A DNA stretch of 64,000 bases, from NCBI RefSeq assembly GCF_030913365.1, contig NZ_CP133160.1:1825001-1889000 (forward strand), written 5' to 3'. The notes below the pieces were generated by a model, which saw only the letters and a list, made by a program, of their open reading frames with translations, was not told the DNA's origin and made no database searches. Shown here one piece after another: positions 57,406 to 64,000 of this stretch (position 1 is its first letter; every line of letters begins with the position of its first letter). Made by a program: the position numbers and the translations under genes. Origin of the DNA: Stenotrophomonas sp. 24(2023) (lineage in GTDB: Bacteria; Pseudomonadota; Gammaproteobacteria; Xanthomonadales; Xanthomonadaceae).

Positions 57406-58521
57406 TCAGTCCGCTGCGTTCCCCGCCGCGCCCATCCCATCCACCGCCGTGCGGCCCAAGGCCGGGTCGTCGGTGAAGAACGCATCGATGCCGGTGGCCA
57501 GGTAGGCGCGCATCTCGGCGATCGAGCCTTCCGGGTTGCGCGCGTTCTCCCCGCCCTTGCGCAGGTTGCTGGCCATGAATGAATTCTCGGGCCGGAAGGT
57601 GTACGGAATCACCATCAGGCCGGCCGCATGCGCATCGTGCACCAGCGCGGTCGGCGTACCCAACGCGCCCTTGGCATCGAGCGGAATGATCGAGCGCAGC
57701 TCCGGGCCGATGCTGTCGGCGTAGGTGGCGATCTCCTTCAGCCCGGCCGGGGTCATCATCTGTGCGTAGGTCAGCTTGCCCCCTGCCTTGGCGATGTCCG
57801 CCGGCTGGGTATCGCCCTTCCACAGCAGCTGCAGCAGGCGGATGTTGCTGCTGCGGCCGATCCTGCCGCGCAGGTAACGCAGGTTGGCGGTCTCGAACGA
57901 CTGGATCGTCACCGGCCCCACGTTGGTGTACGGCGTGCCGCGGATCGCCGCCAGCAGCGCGTCTTCCATCGGCAGGCCGATGGACTGGAAATAGGTCGGG
58001 TGCTTGATCTCCGGCACCAGGCCGATGCCACGGTTGGCCCGGCCCGCCTGTACCACCAGGAAGGCGATGATTTCATCCAGCGAGGCGATGCGGAACTGGC
58101 CATCGTTGGCGGTGCCACGGATGGCCGGCAGGCGTTCGCGCGCATAGAGCGTCTTCAGCTCGGCCAGGGTGAAGTCTTCGGTGAACCAGCCTTCCACCTT
58201 CTGCCCGTCGATCACCTTGGTGGTCCTGCGGCCCGCGAACTCGGGGTGCGAGGCCACATCGGTGGTACCCCCGATCTCGTTCTCGTGGCGGGCCACCATC
58301 ACCCCGTCCTTGGTCATCACCAGATCGGGCTCGATGTAATCGGCACCATCGCCGATGGCCTGCGCATAGGCGGCCAGGGTGTGCTCGGGCAGCAGGGCGC
58401 TGGCACCGCGGTGGCCGTAGACGGACACCTTGGCCGCGGCCGTGGGAGTGGACTCAGCGCTCATGGCCACCGATGGTGCCACGGCCAGCGACAACAACAC
58501 GGCAAAACCCAACACCTTCAC
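57406..58521 (-). CDS. glpQ: Glycerophosphodiester phosphodiesterase (periplasmic, GlpQ-like)
   Basis: A 371-residue GDPD enzyme with a signal peptide (1-22). Active-site residues: H37-R-G in GHRGAS, E64 and D66 in EPDLV and H79 in ARHE. It hydrolyses glycerophosphodiesters to glycerol 3-phosphate and an alcohol, acting in the periplasm. Length fits GlpQ rather than the shorter UgpQ. A SMAG repeat lies upstream. Confidence 0.9.
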   Translation of the reverse strand: MKVLGFAVLLSLAVAPSVAMSAESTPTAAAKVSVYGHRGASALLPEHTLAAYAQAIGDGADYIEPDLVMTKDGVMVARHENEIGGTTDVASHPEFAGRRTTKVIDGQKVEGWFTEDFTLAELKTLYARERLPAIRGTANDGQFRIASLDEIIAFLVVQAGRANRGIGLVPEIKHPTYFQSIGLPMEDALLAAIRGTPYTNVGPVTIQSFETANLRYLRGRIGRSSNIRLLQLLWKGDTQPADIAKAGGKLTYAQMMTPAGLKEIATYADSIGPELRSIIPLDAKGALGTPTALVHDAHAAGLMVIPYTFRPENSFMASNLRKGGENARNPEGSIAEMRAYLATGIDAFFTDDPALGRTAVDGMGAAGNAAD

Positions 58522-58603
58522 AGCGACATCCCCAAGCGGTATGTGATGGCGGTCAGTATGCGGCGGGAATGTGACAGGCGGGGGTAGCGCCGCAGCACCG
58601 TCG

Positions 58604-58630
58604 GTAGATCCACGCCATGCGTGGATGCAC
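58604..58630 (+). repeat. SMAG repeat GTAG-ATCCACGC-CAT-GCGTGGAT
   Basis: A textbook SMAG monomer: GTAG head and an eight-base-arm hairpin, in the gap between the divergent... mnmE stop and the GDPD start. Confidence 0.75.
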
Positions 58631-58650
58631 GCGCGGTGGGATGCGTGCGT

Positions 58651-60000
58651 TTACTTGCCGATGCAGAAACTGGAGAAGATCCTGCCCAGCAGGTCATCGG
58701 CACTCATCTGCCCGGTGATCTCGCCCAGCGCATCGTGCGCCAGCCGCAGCTCCTCGGCGGCCAGCTCCAGGTACTCATGTGCCAGCTCGCCGTCGGCCCG
58801 CTGCGCATGGTCCTGCGCGCGTTCGATCGCATCGACGTGACGGGTGCGTGCGGAGAACTCGCCGTCCACCTGCTCCCCGGCCCCGGCCGAGGCGATCGCA
58901 CGCAACCGCACATGCAGATCCTCCAGCCCGGCACCGGTGGCGGCCGAGACGAACACGCGGTCCGGGTCATCCCCTGCCGGCACGCCATCGAGCAGGTCGC
59001 ACTTGTTGTGGATGTAGACCTTGTGCGGCACGGCCCGCACCGCCTCACCGATGGCCGCTTCACCGGCCGCCGGATCGCGTGCGTCCAGCACGATCAATGC
59101 CAGGTCGGTGCGTTCGATCTCCACGTGCGCACGGCGCATGCCTTCGCGTTCGATGGCATCGCCGCCATCGCGCAGGCCGGCGGTATCGACCAGGGTCAGC
59201 TCCAGGCCATCCAGGCGGATGGTCTCGCGCAGGGTATCGCGGGTGGTGCCGGCGATGTCGGTGACGATGGCGCGCTCACTGCCGGCCAAGGCATTGAGCA
59301 AGGAACTCTTGCCGGCATTGGGCGGGCCGATCAGCACCGCGTGCAGGCCATCGCGCAGGCGACGGCCGCGCTCGGCGTCGCGACGCAGCAGGTCCAGGTC
59401 GCTGCGTGCCTGCGCCAGTCCCCGCCTGACCTGCGCACCGCCCAGCGTATCCAGGGGTTCATCGACGAAATCGATCGCCGCTTCGACATGGATGCGCAGC
59501 CGCACCAGCTGCTCGACCACCGCCTCGATGCGGCGCGAGAACACCCCATCCAGTGAGCGGCGGGCCGCGCGCGCGGCGCGGTTGTCACCGGCGGCGATCA
59601 GGTCGGCGATGGCCTCGGCCTGGGCCAGGTCGAGCTTGCCGTTGAGGAAAGCCCGTTCGCTGAATTCACCGGCGCGTGCCTGGCGCGCGCCCAGGGCGAT
59701 GCAGCGCGCCACCAGCTGCTGCAGCAACACCGGGCTGCCATGGCCCTGCAGTTCCACCACATCCTCACCGGTGAAGCTGTTCGGCGCCGGGAACCACAGC
59801 ACGATGCCATCGTCGATCACCTCGCCCTCGGCATCGCGCAGGCGCGCGTAATGCGCATGGCGCGGGCGCAGTGCCTTCACCCCGAGCGCCGTGGCGATGG
59901 CCGTCGCGCGCGGGCCGGACAGGCGCAGCAGGCCCACACCACCGGCCCCCGGTGCGGAGGCGATGGCGACGATGGTGGCGATCGTGGTCGGTGCGGTCAT
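58651..60000 (-). CDS. mnmE: tRNA modification GTPase MnmE (TrmE)
   Basis: A 449-residue GTPase that, with MnmG, makes the 5-substituted uridine at the wobble position of tRNAs. N-terminal folate-binding domain, helical domain and inserted G domain: G1 GPPNAGKS at 225-232, TDIAGTTRD near 247-255, DTAG near 275, NKCD near 336, and the C-terminal CIGK (Cys446). It is the usual neighbour of yidC near the origin; here a caspase-like lipoprotein gene stands between them. Confidence 0.96.
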   Translation of the reverse strand: MTAPTTIATIVAIASAPGAGGVGLLRLSGPRATAIATALGVKALRPRHAHYARLRDAEGEVIDDGIVLWFPAPNSFTGEDVVELQGHGSPVLLQQLVARCIALGARQARAGEFSERAFLNGKLDLAQAEAIADLIAAGDNRAARAARRSLDGVFSRRIEAVVEQLVRLRIHVEAAIDFVDEPLDTLGGAQVRRGLAQARSDLDLLRRDAERGRRLRDGLHAVLIGPPNAGKSSLLNALAGSERAIVTDIAGTTRDTLRETIRLDGLELTLVDTAGLRDGGDAIEREGMRRAHVEIERTDLALIVLDARDPAAGEAAIGEAVRAVPHKVYIHNKCDLLDGVPAGDDPDRVFVSAATGAGLEDLHVRLRAIASAGAGEQVDGEFSARTRHVDAIERAQDHAQRADGELAHEYLELAAEELRLAHDALGEITGQMSADDLLGRIFSSFCIGK

Positions 60001-60003
60001 GGC

Positions 60004-62700
60004 TTACAGCTTCTCCAGCTGCGCGCGCGCCTGGGCGGCGCCACTGCCCTGCGGCTGCAGCGCCAGGTAGGTGGTGTAGGCCTGCTTTGCCCTGGGCTTG
60101 TCGCCGGCATGGAAATAGGCATCGCCCAGGTTCAGGTAGGCCACGGCGCGTGAGGGGTCGATCTTGACGGTGTTCTCCAGCCAGCGCGCTGCCTCGGCGT
60201 AGCGCTGCTGGCGGTAGTACACAAAGCCCAGGTTGTTGGCTGCCAGGGCGAAGTCCGGGCGCAGCTTCAGCGCTTCGGTGAACTGGGCCACCGCTTCGTC
60301 GTAGCGCTTCTCGCGGTACAGCTGCAGGCCGCGGTCGTTGGCCTGCTGCGCGCGCTGGCGGTCGGAGGTCGGCACCGCGCTGGGCACCACCAGGGTCTTG
60401 CTGCCGCCCTGCAGGTCGGCCACCGTCACCGGCGCATCGGACTGGCCCTTGGCTGTCTTGGCGTCCTGTGCGGCGTCCACGCGGGTGTTCAGCGCAATTG
60501 CCTCCGGCGAGAGCTGCTGGGTGTCGGCGGTCAGGTATTCCTGGCTGCCCGGCAACTGGAACACGAACTCGCCGCCCTGCGAGCCGGGCAGGCTGCCGAA
60601 CGCCGGGGTCTGTCGCGATACCGCCGACACCGCCGGGGCCACGTACGCGGCCAGCTCGGTGCCGGTGATCAGGCCATCGCCGTTCAGATCGGCCTTGCCG
60701 GCCAGCGCCTGCAGCAGCACCCAGGTGAACACCGAATGGCCGTTGGGGCCGGCATCGGCCACCTGCTGGTCGGCCCCGCCGGCAGTGAGCATCTGCCGCG
60801 CGCTGCGCTTGGCGTTCTCGCGCAGGAACGAGGACGACGCCGGGCCGCCACGGGTCAGGCCCAGGCCGCTGTAGCAGGCGTCCATCACGAACATCACGTG
60901 CTTGGCCTGCAGGCTCTCGGCGATGTTCTGGATGTCGGTCATGGCGATGGCGTCGGTGGCGAACTCGTTGGGATCCGAATCCACCGGGATGATGTAGCCC
61001 AGGTCGCGCCCGGAGGCGAGCCGGCGCGTCGCACCATGGCCGGCGAAGAACACGAACACGCGATCGTTGCGGCCGGTGCGGTCGTCGGCCAGGCGGTCAT
61101 GGAAGGCGGCCAGGATGTTGTTGCGGGTGGCCTGCTGGTTCTTCAGCACGATCACCTGCGAGGACGGGAAACCGAACTGGCCCGTCAGCGTATCGGCGAT
61201 GGCCTGGGCATCGTGGCTGGCGTATTCCAGCTTCGGCCATTTGGCATAGTCGTCCACGCCGATGACGATGGCCCACGACTTGTCGTAGCCGGTGGTGACG
61301 GTGGCATCGCTGTTGCTGGCGCCCTTGCGTGCGCGGCTGACGCTGAAATCGCGGCCGTTCCAGCCGGCGAACTGGTAGCCGTCGGCAATCAGCCGGTCCA
61401 GGATCTGCGGCAGTGCCTTCACCGCGCGGTCGTGGATGTCGTGGAACAGGATGATGCCGCGCTGTTCCTTGTTCACCTGGTCGAGCACGCGCTGCACGAT
61501 GGATTCGGGTACCGGGTCTGCCCAGTCCATCGAGTCGATGTTCCACATGATCGACTTCAACCCGGCCTCGTTGAGCAGCTGCAGGCCTTCGGCATTGCGC
61601 GCGCCGTACGGGAAGCGGAACAGCGGGGCACGCTTGCTGTCCACATCCTTCAGCAGGGTGTCGGTGTCGAGCACCTGCTGGCGCAGCGCGTCACCGGTGG
61701 TGCGCGAGAGCTGGGCGTGGGTCAGGCTGTGGTTGCCCACCGCGTAGCCCTGCTCCATCAGGTTGCGGCTGATCTTGGCCATCGGGCCAAGGGTGGCCTT
61801 GCCATCGGCACCGATGCTGCCCAGGTTGCGGCCCACTTCAAAGAACACACCCGGCACGTCGTAGCGTTGCAGGATGGCCACCACTTCATCGGTATAGGCC
61901 TTGTGCGGGCCATCATCGAAGGTCAGCACGACGGTCTTGGCCGGCAGGTCGCGCCCGAACACTTCGCGGTCGCTGTCCTTCATCGACATCGGGTACGGCT
62001 CGATCACGCCGTAGTCGCGCAGGATCGCGTCGCGGGTGTACAGCGTGCGCAGGTGGCCGACGTAGTCCTCCCACTTCTCGCGCTTGAGCGCGATGGCGCG
62101 GGTGCGGTCGAAGCGGCTGAAGATGCGGGTCAGTTCCTGGTTGTAGCTGCGCTCGATCTCATCCAGCGCGTCCAGGTCCTCACCGATGCGGCGGTGCAGC
62201 TTCACCGCCGGCAGGGAGGAATCGGTACCGACCCGGTCCTTGAGGTCACGCAGCACTTCGCGGAAAGCCAGGCGGTCGGCATCGAACAGTTCCGGTGCCG
62301 ATTCCACGTAGTCCAGCACGGTGCCCAGGGTGGCAAAACGCTGGGCGCTGCCACTGCGCAGCAGGGCGTCGAACTGGCCGGCAATGGCCGCGCGCTGTTC
62401 CAGCGTGTCATGGAACAGCTGCTGGCCGATCTGGCTGGAGCGGGTGCGGTCGGCCGGTGACTGCTGCGCTTCGTCGGCAAGCAGCACGATGATGCGGCGA
62501 TGGCTGTCGAGCTGCTTCTGCAGCGCGCTCAGCAGCGGCGCGGCTGCAGGGTCGGCGGCGGCGGCGGCCTGTGCGCTGGGCTGGGTCGCAGCCGCCTGCC
62601 CTTCCTGGCCAGGTACCGCACCGTCGCGGCTGCAGCCGGCGACGGCCAGGGTCAGCAGCAGGGAGGGAACGAACAGGCGGAATGACGACGCACGCGGCAT
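60004..62700 (-). CDS. Lipoprotein fusing polysaccharide deacetylase, caspase-like peptidase and TPR
   Basis: An 898-residue protein. C23 in AVAGC is a lipobox; residues 30-240 form a helical region. A NodB-type deacetylase follows (about 255-440) with TFDDGP (D262, D263), NHSLTH (H324, H328), RFPYG (362-366) and LFHD (419-421): all metal and catalytic residues are intact. Next is a C14 caspase-like domain (about 475-715) with His555 in FFAGHG and Cys609 in DACYSG. It holds a DLNGDG calcium-loop-like segment (671-676). Three TPRs end it (about 784-880). It is envelope-anchored. I know of no described protein with this order. It is three bases from mnmE and 130 bases from yidC. Confidence 0.85.
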   Translation of the reverse strand: MPRASSFRLFVPSLLLTLAVAGCSRDGAVPGQEGQAAATQPSAQAAAAADPAAAPLLSALQKQLDSHRRIIVLLADEAQQSPADRTRSSQIGQQLFHDTLEQRAAIAGQFDALLRSGSAQRFATLGTVLDYVESAPELFDADRLAFREVLRDLKDRVGTDSSLPAVKLHRRIGEDLDALDEIERSYNQELTRIFSRFDRTRAIALKREKWEDYVGHLRTLYTRDAILRDYGVIEPYPMSMKDSDREVFGRDLPAKTVVLTFDDGPHKAYTDEVVAILQRYDVPGVFFEVGRNLGSIGADGKATLGPMAKISRNLMEQGYAVGNHSLTHAQLSRTTGDALRQQVLDTDTLLKDVDSKRAPLFRFPYGARNAEGLQLLNEAGLKSIMWNIDSMDWADPVPESIVQRVLDQVNKEQRGIILFHDIHDRAVKALPQILDRLIADGYQFAGWNGRDFSVSRARKGASNSDATVTTGYDKSWAIVIGVDDYAKWPKLEYASHDAQAIADTLTGQFGFPSSQVIVLKNQQATRNNILAAFHDRLADDRTGRNDRVFVFFAGHGATRRLASGRDLGYIIPVDSDPNEFATDAIAMTDIQNIAESLQAKHVMFVMDACYSGLGLTRGGPASSSFLRENAKRSARQMLTAGGADQQVADAGPNGHSVFTWVLLQALAGKADLNGDGLITGTELAAYVAPAVSAVSRQTPAFGSLPGSQGGEFVFQLPGSQEYLTADTQQLSPEAIALNTRVDAAQDAKTAKGQSDAPVTVADLQGGSKTLVVPSAVPTSDRQRAQQANDRGLQLYREKRYDEAVAQFTEALKLRPDFALAANNLGFVYYRQQRYAEAARWLENTVKIDPSRAVAYLNLGDAYFHAGDKPRAKQAYTTYLALQPQGSGAAQARAQLEKL

Positions 62701-62752
62701 GGCGGACTCGGAAGCGGGGACACGGTGTGGGGGCGATTCTAACCCCGCATGC

Positions 62753-62780
62753 GAAAAGCCCGCCTTGCGGCGGGCTTTTC
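62753..62780 (-). terminator. Rho-independent terminator after yidC
   Basis: GAAAAGCCCGCC-TTGC-GGCGGGCTTTTC: a perfect stem with A/T flanks, between the yidC stop and the lipoprotein start, so it separates these transcripts. Confidence 0.88.
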
Positions 62781-62786
62781 ATCGAT

Positions 62787-62825
62787 CGGTCGGCCGTGAA
62801 GAGCGGTCGGCCACGGTCGACCTCT
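62787..62825 (-). repeat. Degenerate SMAG-like dimer after yidC
   Basis: On the - strand, AGAGGTCGACC-GTG-GCCGACC and then CTCTTCACGGCCGACC: diverged GTCGAC palindromes lacking a clear GTAG head, next to the yidC terminator. Confidence 0.4.
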
Positions 62826-62830
62826 GCCGC

Positions 62831-64000
62831 TTATTTCTTTTTGACCGGGGCGGTGACGGTGGTTGCCGGGACCGGCTCGCTACCGTGGCGCTTGGTCATC
62901 CACCACTGCTGCAGCAGGCCCAGGCCACCGTTGACCACCCAGTACAGCACCAGGCCGGACGGCATGAAGGCCATCATGACGCCGAACACCAGCGGCATGA
63001 ACTGCATCATCTTCTGCTGCATCGGGTCCATGCCCGGTGCCGGGGTCAGCTTCTGCGTGGCCCACATCACCGCCACGTTGATCACCGGCAGGATGAAGTA
63101 CGGATCACGTGCGGTCAGGTCCTGGATCCAGCCCAGCCACGGCGCCTGGCGCAGTTCGACCGATTCCACCAGCACCCAGTACAGGGCGAAGAAGATCGGC
63201 ATCTGGATGAGGATCGGCAGGCAGCCGCCCATCGGGTTGATCTTTTCCTTCTTGTACAGCTCCATCATCGCGGTCTGGAACTTCTGGCGGTCATCGCCAT
63301 AGCGTTCCTTCAGCTGCGCGATGCGCGGCTGGAAGCGACGCATCTTGGCGCCGCTCTTGTACTGCACGGCCGACAGCGGGTACAGCACCAGCTTCAGCAG
63401 CACCACCAGGCCGATGATGGCCCAGCCCCAGTTGCCGACCAGCTTGTGCACATGGTTCAGCACCCAGAACAGGCCCTGGCCGATCACGGCCATGATCGAG
63501 AAGCGGCTGTAGTCGACCACGCGGTCCAGGCCGGGCACATCTTCCTTGGCGATCTGGTTGACCAGCTTCGGGCCCACCCACAGGCGCGCCTCGGTGCTGG
63601 CCTGCTGGCCCGGGGCCAGGGTGAAGGCCGGGCCGTTGGCGGTGATCTGGTCACGGCCATCGTGCTGGGACAGCACGTAGTTGGCGATCTGGTCCTTCTG
63701 CGGCACCCAGGCGGTGAAGAAGTGGTGCTGCAGCATCGCCAGCCAGCCGCCGGTGATGTTCTGGTTCAGCGTGCCGTCGTCCAGGTAGTCCTTGAACGCG
63801 CGGCGCTGGTACTTCTTGTCGTTGTCGAACCAGGTCGCGCCGTTGAAGCTGAACGAGTCCGGGTTGGTCATGCTGCGCGAGAGGATCGTCGGGTGACGGT
63901 CCAGCGTGCGGAACACGTAGCCGTTCCAGGCCGCGGTGCCGTTGTTCTTGACCTCGTCCTTGACCTTCACCGCGTAGTGGTTGCGGGCCACGGTCAGGGT
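62831..64000 (-). CDS. yidC: Membrane protein insertase YidC (5' part outside window)
   Basis: The C-terminal about 390 residues of YidC; the reading frame runs on past 64000, so the start lies outside. The periplasmic domain part comes first ([13 protein letters not shown]), then the conserved membrane core: [36 protein letters not shown], the [29 protein letters not shown] segment and a basic tail ending PVKKK. It inserts inner-membrane proteins with or without SecYEG. The ATG/GTG frame start seen at 63991 is internal. Confidence 0.96.
   Translation of the reverse strand, partial: TLTVARNHYAVKVKDEVKNNGTAAWNGYVFRTLDRHPTILSRSMTNPDSFSFNGATWFDNDKKYQRRAFKDYLDDGTLNQNITGGWLAMLQHHFFTAWVPQKDQIANYVLSQHDGRDQITANGPAFTLAPGQQASTEARLWVGPKLVNQIAKEDVPGLDRVVDYSRFSIMAVIGQGLFWVLNHVHKLVGNWGWAIIGLVVLLKLVLYPLSAVQYKSGAKMRRFQPRIAQLKERYGDDRQKFQTAMMELYKKEKINPMGGCLPILIQMPIFFALYWVLVESVELRQAPWLGWIQDLTARDPYFILPVINVAVMWATQKLTPAPGMDPMQQKMMQFMPLVFGVMMAFMPSGLVLYWVVNGGLGLLQQWWMTKRHGSEPVPATTVTAPVKKK

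Overview
The window is a gene-dense, very GC-rich chromosomal segment from a gammaproteobacterium of the family Xanthomonadaceae, most likely Stenotrophomonas. The reasons are the overall gene content and order (an Mla operon carrying mlaA at its end, recCBD next to it, yidC and mnmE near one end) and several GTAG-headed palindromes of the kind known as SMAG repeats in S. maltophilia. The right end (yidC, mnmE) suggests it lies close to the replication origin. I found no rRNA, tRNA, CRISPR array, prophage or insertion sequence.

Layout. 1-9.5 kb: degenerate tandem repeats, a BenE-type transporter, a DUF2628 protein with a sugar mutarotase, a lytic transglycosylase, the ergothioneine pair egtB-egtD, a membrane diguanylate cyclase, a YchJ-like protein and a TSUP transporter. 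9.6-15.2 kb: a three-gene SMC/condensin operon (jetABC = mksFEB) with no jetD/mksG nuclease. 15.3-21.7 kb: folE, two 110-base perfect-arm palindromic elements, then a marR-controlled DUF1656/HlyD/outer-membrane-channel/FUSC efflux operon. 22.2-30.9 kb: a cassette of about twelve mostly uncharacterised genes, described below. 30.9-39.8 kb: recC-recB-recD, coupled by four-base overlaps. 40.0-44.1 kb: the phospholipid-transport operon mlaFEDCB-A. 44.2-53.9 kb: glutathione peroxidase, a lipoprotein, rmuC, GST, an alcohol dehydrogenase with a divergent LysR regulator, a LysE exporter, an APC permease and a TelA-like/membrane-protein pair. 54-64 kb: rlmI, a yybP-ykoY manganese riboswitch with its terC gene, rhomboid, a GDPD phosphodiesterase, mnmE, a deacetylase-caspase-TPR lipoprotein and yidC (cut by the window end).

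The most striking part is 22.2-30.9 kb. It holds two converging gene sets: on the + strand a secreted toxin-like protein, a small protein, a 2OG-Fe(II) dioxygenase, two membrane proteins and a GH24 lysozyme; on the - strand an AraC-family regulator, two DUF2589 proteins, three small coupled proteins and a lipoprotein. Five promoters in it share one architecture: a CTGCAAC-type half-site starting exactly 37 bases before a CTAT-like -10 hexamer, usually with a second half-site exactly 21 bases further upstream. One of the five is the promoter of the AraC-family gene itself. This is the pattern of a class-II AraC-activated regulon and ties genes of unknown function into one locally controlled system. 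I cannot tell what the system does; a role in envelope or inter-bacterial interaction is only an inference from the lysozyme, lipoprotein and toxin-like members.
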